A stretch of DNA of 64,000 nucleotides from Variovorax gossypii (GTDB lineage: Bacteria; Pseudomonadota; Gammaproteobacteria; Burkholderiales; Burkholderiaceae_C): contig NZ_RXOE01000004.1 in assembly GCF_003965815.1 (NCBI RefSeq), positions 342,607 to 406,606 on the forward strand, in the 5' to 3' direction. The stretch's first letter is position 1; every line of letters starts with the position of its first letter. This document shows, one piece after another, positions 61,165-64,000 of the stretch. Both the position numbers and the translations under genes were made by a program. The notes beneath the pieces are model-generated. The model was not told where the DNA came from. It saw only the letters and a list, made by a program, of their open reading frames with translations, and did no database searches.

Positions 61165-62067
61165 ATGTCGAACACCACGCCCACCACCGCCGCCACTGAA
61201 GCACCGCCGGCCTCGCCCTACGGCACCCTGCCGCCGGCCTCCCCGCCCGCGTCGCGCAAGCCCGTGAGCCTGCCCCGCCTTGCCGACATGCACGCGCGCG
61301 GCGAGAAGATCGCGATGCTGACGGCCTACGACGCCACCTTCGCGGCCATGGCCGACGCGGCCGGCGTCGACTGCCTGCTGGTCGGCGATTCGCTCGGCAT
61401 GGTCTGCCAGGGCCTGAACAGCACCGTGGGCGTAAGCCTGGACACCATGCGCTATCACACCGACAGCGTCTCGCGCGGCCTGCGCCGGGTGCAGGGCACG
61501 GCCTGGCTCATCGCCGACCTGCCCTTCGGCAGCTATCAGGAGTCGCGCGAACAGGCGCTGCGCAGCGCCACGGTGCTGATGCAGGCCGGCGCACACATGG
61601 TCAAGCTCGAAGGCGGCGGCTGGACCACCGAGACCGTGCGCTTCCTGGTCGAGCGCGGCATTCCCGTGTGCGCCCATCTCGGCCTGACGCCGCAGACGGT
61701 GCACGCGCTCGGCGGCTACCGCGTGCAGGGCAAGGGCGACAGCGCCGGCGCGCTGCTGAAGCAGCAGGCCCATGCGCTGCAGGACGCGGGCGCCGCGATG
61801 CTGGTGCTCGAAATGGTGCCGGCTGCGCTGGCCGCCGAACTCACGACCGAGCTGAAGCACTGCGCCACCATCGGCATCGGCGCCGGCAAGGCCACCGCCG
61901 GACAGGTGCTCGTGCTGCACGACATGCTGGGCATCAACCTCGGGAAGATGCCGAAGTTCGTGCGCAACTTCATGGCCGACGCGCCGGGCGTGCTGCCCGC
62001 GCTCAAGGCCTACGTTCAGGCCGTCAAGGACGGCAGCTTCCCCGACGACCGACTCCACGCCTGGTAA
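61165..62067 (+). CDS. panB: 3-methyl-2-oxobutanoate hydroxymethyltransferase
   Basis: PanB makes ketopantoate. The 300-residue TIM barrel has MLTAYDATFAAMADAAGVDCLLVGDSLGMV and LEMVPAALA with the catalytic region GKATAGQVLVLHDMLG. The protein has a Pro/Ala-rich N-terminal extension of about 35 residues. It is followed by panC after 14 bp. Confidence 0.95.
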   Translation: MSNTTPTTAATEAPPASPYGTLPPASPPASRKPVSLPRLADMHARGEKIAMLTAYDATFAAMADAAGVDCLLVGDSLGMVCQGLNSTVGVSLDTMRYHTDSVSRGLRRVQGTAWLIADLPFGSYQESREQALRSATVLMQAGAHMVKLEGGGWTTETVRFLVERGIPVCAHLGLTPQTVHALGGYRVQGKGDSAGALLKQQAHALQDAGAAMLVLEMVPAALAAELTTELKHCATIGIGAGKATAGQVLVLHDMLGINLGKMPKFVRNFMADAPGVLPALKAYVQAVKDGSFPDDRLHAW

Positions 62068-62081
62068 GGAAGGAAACCCTC

Positions 62082-62921
62082 ATGCACATCGCACACACCA
62101 TCGACGACCTGCGCAGCCACCTGGCCGCCTTCGGGCGCCCCGCCTTCGTCCCCACCATGGGCAACCTGCACGAGGGCCACCTGGCCCTGGTGAAGCAGGC
62201 CAGGCCGCTGGGCGACGTGACCGTGGCCAGCATCTTCGTGAACCGCCTGCAGTTTTTGCCGCACGAAGACTTCGACACCTACCCGCGCACCTGGGACAGC
62301 GACTGCGAGAAGCTGCGCGCCGCCGGCTGCGACGTGCTGTTCGCGCCCGACGAGAAGGCGCTCTACCCCGAGCCCCAGACCTGCAAGGTGCACCCCGACC
62401 CGGCGCTGGCCGACATCCTCGAAGGGCACTTCCGCCCCGGCTTCTTCATCGGCGTCTGCACGGTGGTGATGAAGCTCTTCCAGTGCGTGCAGCCGCGCGT
62501 GGCGGTGTTCGGCAAGAAGGACTACCAGCAGCTGATGATGATCCGGCACATGGTCCGACAGTTCGCGCTGCCGATCGAGATCGTGGGCGGCGAGACCTTC
62601 CGCGCCGGCGACGGCCTGGCGCTCTCATCGCGCAACGGCTACCTGAGCGAGAGCGAGCGTGCCGAGGCCGTGCAGCTGTCGAAGGCGCTGAAGGCGATGG
62701 CCGAGGCGGTGCGCTCGGGCGAGCGCGACCTGTCGGCCATAGAGGCACGCGCCATGCAGACGCTGACCGGGCGCGGCTGGCAGCCCGACTACCTCGTGCT
62801 GCGCCGCCGCTCCGACCTGCAGGCACCCGCCGCGGGCGACGCTCTGGTGGCGCTGGCCGCCGCGCGCCTGGGCACCACGCGCCTGATCGACAACCTCGAG
62901 ATCGAGACGCCGGCCCCATGA
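62082..62921 (+). CDS. panC: Pantothenate synthetase
   Basis: PanC joins pantoate and beta-alanine with ATP. The 279-residue product has VPTMGNLHEGHLALV (ATP-binding), VFGKKDYQQLMMIRHMV (KDYQQ) and the GLALSSRNGYL motif. It overlaps queE by four bases. Confidence 0.96.
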   Translation: MHIAHTIDDLRSHLAAFGRPAFVPTMGNLHEGHLALVKQARPLGDVTVASIFVNRLQFLPHEDFDTYPRTWDSDCEKLRAAGCDVLFAPDEKALYPEPQTCKVHPDPALADILEGHFRPGFFIGVCTVVMKLFQCVQPRVAVFGKKDYQQLMMIRHMVRQFALPIEIVGGETFRAGDGLALSSRNGYLSESERAEAVQLSKALKAMAEAVRSGERDLSAIEARAMQTLTGRGWQPDYLVLRRRSDLQAPAAGDALVALAAARLGTTRLIDNLEIETPAP

Positions 62922-63556
62922 CCTACAGCGTCAAGGAAATCTTCTACACGCTGCAGGGCGAAGGCGGCCAGGCCGGCATGCCGGCCGTGTTCTGCCGCTT
63001 CGCAGGCTGCAACCTCTGGACCGGCCGCGAGGAAGACCGCGCCTCCGCCATCTGCCGCTTCTGCGACACCGATTTCGTCGGCACCGACGGCACGCTGGGC
63101 GGCAAGTTCAAGACCGCCGATCAGCTCGCCGACACCATCGCCGCGCAATGGCCGGCCGCCGATGCCGACCACCGGCTGGTGGTGCTGACCGGCGGCGAGC
63201 CGCTGCTGCAGGTGGACGCCGCCCTGGTCGACGCGCTGCATGCGCGCCGTTTCCGTATCGCTGTCGAGAGCAACGGCACGGTCGAGGCGCCCGAGGGCAT
63301 CGACTGGCTGTGCATCAGCCCCAAGGCCGGTGCGCCATGGGTGCAGCAGCGCGGCCAGGAGCTGAAGCTGGTGTGGCCGCAGGCCGAATTCGACCTCGAC
63401 ACGATGGCACGCACCGGCGAGTTCACGCACCGTTTTTTGCAGCCCATGGACGGGCCCGACCGCGTCGCGAACACCGAGCTCTGCATTGCCGAATGCATGA
63501 AGCGGCCCGCGTGGCGCCTCAGCGTGCAGACGCACAAGATCACCGGCATCCGCTGA
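62918..63556 (+). CDS. queE: 7-carboxy-7-deazaguanine synthase
   Basis: QueE is a radical-SAM enzyme of queuosine synthesis. The 212-residue product has the unusual CX14CX2C cluster motif of the short QueE type (C, 14 residues, C, RF, C) and an N-terminal VKEIFYTLQGEGGQAG. Its start overlaps panC and queD follows 37 bp later. Confidence 0.93.
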   Translation: MTYSVKEIFYTLQGEGGQAGMPAVFCRFAGCNLWTGREEDRASAICRFCDTDFVGTDGTLGGKFKTADQLADTIAAQWPAADADHRLVVLTGGEPLLQVDAALVDALHARRFRIAVESNGTVEAPEGIDWLCISPKAGAPWVQQRGQELKLVWPQAEFDLDTMARTGEFTHRFLQPMDGPDRVANTELCIAECMKRPAWRLSVQTHKITGIR

Positions 63557-63593
63557 AGCGGCCGCCTTTTTCCCTGAGTTTTTGTTTTTGACG

Positions 63594-63956
63594 ATGCGAT
63601 TCACCATCAGCCAACGCTTTTTCTTCGATGCCGCCCACACGCTCAAGCGCGAGATCGAAGTCGAAGGCAGCCGCCGTATCCACGGCCACACCTACCACGC
63701 GGAGGTGTGGCTCACGGGCGAGCGCGACCCGGTGACGGGGATGGTGATCGACCTGGGGCTGCTGCGCCGCCGGCTGGAAGACGTGCGCGAGCAACTCGAC
63801 CATCACCTGCTGGACGACGTGGCGGGGCTGCATCCGCCGACGCTGGAGAACCTGTGCGTGTTCATTGCGGATGCGCTGCCGGACTTGCGGCCCTCGCTGG
63901 CTCGCGTGCGCGTGTGGCGCGAGGCGCTCGGCGACTCCTGCACCGTGGACTTCTAG
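63594..63956 (+). CDS. queD: QueD-like 6-carboxytetrahydropterin synthase family protein
   Basis: The 120-residue T-fold protein has the zinc histidines (FFFDAAH, HGHTYHAEV) and LDHHLLD. In E. coli QueD the catalytic Cys27 stands in CGRLHGH; here the aligned position reads SRRIHGH, with Ser26. It thus lacks the usual Cys; a C-terminal Cys (DSCTVDF) is present. It may act by another mechanism or have another role. The start at 63594 was chosen over a TTG at 63582. Confidence 0.85.
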   Translation: MRFTISQRFFFDAAHTLKREIEVEGSRRIHGHTYHAEVWLTGERDPVTGMVIDLGLLRRRLEDVREQLDHHLLDDVAGLHPPTLENLCVFIADALPDLRPSLARVRVWREALGDSCTVDF

Positions 63957-63972
63957 GTTTTTCTTTCTCCCT

Positions 63973-63993
63973 CCCTCCCCCTCTGGGGGAGGG
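63973..63993. repeat. C/G-rich palindromic intergenic element, second copy type
   Basis: CCCTCCCCC and its complement flank a TCT loop, giving a 9-bp stem. It has the same design as the element at 17458-17478. It lies 17 bp after the queD-like gene and may terminate it. Confidence 0.5.
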
Positions 63994-64000
63994 CAGGGGT

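Noticed and set aside
1..64000. CRISPR array, insertion sequence, prophage or rRNA
   Set aside because: No spaced direct repeats of CRISPR type, no transposase or phage protein, and no rRNA-like sequence were seen on reading through.

Overview
The window looks like the chromosome of a high-GC betaproteobacterium of the Burkholderiales, most likely Comamonadaceae and Variovorax-like. This is judged from protein style (OFA transporter, Bug-type binding protein, DUF3460-ScpA-NadB-PanB-PanC order) and codon usage; no sequence search was possible. No insertion sequence, prophage, CRISPR array or rRNA was seen. The only tRNA found is tRNA-Sec.

Region 1 (1-4443) holds an OLD/RecF-like ATPase with a long Pro/Ala/Lys tail that runs off the left edge, and a large FtsX-type permease.

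Region 2 (4526-35170) is the core: a formate, selenium and molybdenum block. A candidate operator array and a small lipoprotein precede fdnG, whose active-site selenocysteine is encoded by an in-frame TGA followed by a SECIS-like hairpin. fdnG-fdxH-fdnI-fdhE-selA, three uncharacterised genes, selB and selC (tRNA-Sec) follow on one strand with very short gaps. selD converges on this run. Divergent from selD is a PhnD/PhnC/PhnE-like ABC transporter ending in mnmH (tRNA 2-selenouridine synthase), a likely selenium uptake and use operon. On the minus strand come fdhD, a small winged-helix-like protein and a YdeP-type molybdoenzyme. Then come a ParE-like toxin/antitoxin pair, modBAC, a ModE-like regulator, TrmO, an oxalate/formate-type (OFA) transporter and a LysR regulator. 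The YdeP-type gene and the OFA transporter share a 32-bp upstream motif (25 of 32 identical), which suggests a common regulator.

Region 3 (35184-49134) is mostly housekeeping or miscellaneous: apbC/mrp, patatin, diaminopropionate ammonia-lyase with an M20 amidohydrolase and Lrp regulator, small membrane proteins, yceH, an isocitrate/isopropylmalate-type dehydrogenase, metG, and a HoxX-like protein with no hydrogenase genes nearby.

Region 4 (49246-56093) is a tightly packed catabolic operon: haloacetate-dehalogenase-like hydrolase, shikimate-dehydrogenase-like protein, TIM-barrel isomerase, FAD oxidoreductase, Tat-exported esterase and Bug binding protein, with a divergent LysR gene.

Region 5 (56130-64000) holds a SulP transporter, a BamE-like lipoprotein, DUF3460, scpA, nadB, panB, panC, queE and a QueD-like protein.

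The best candidate for an undescribed system is the trio between selA and selB: an acyl-CoA-dehydrogenase-fold protein lacking the usual catalytic Glu motif, a cytoplasmic PhnD-like protein, and a Cys-less TusA-like domain fused to a diiron ferritin-like domain.
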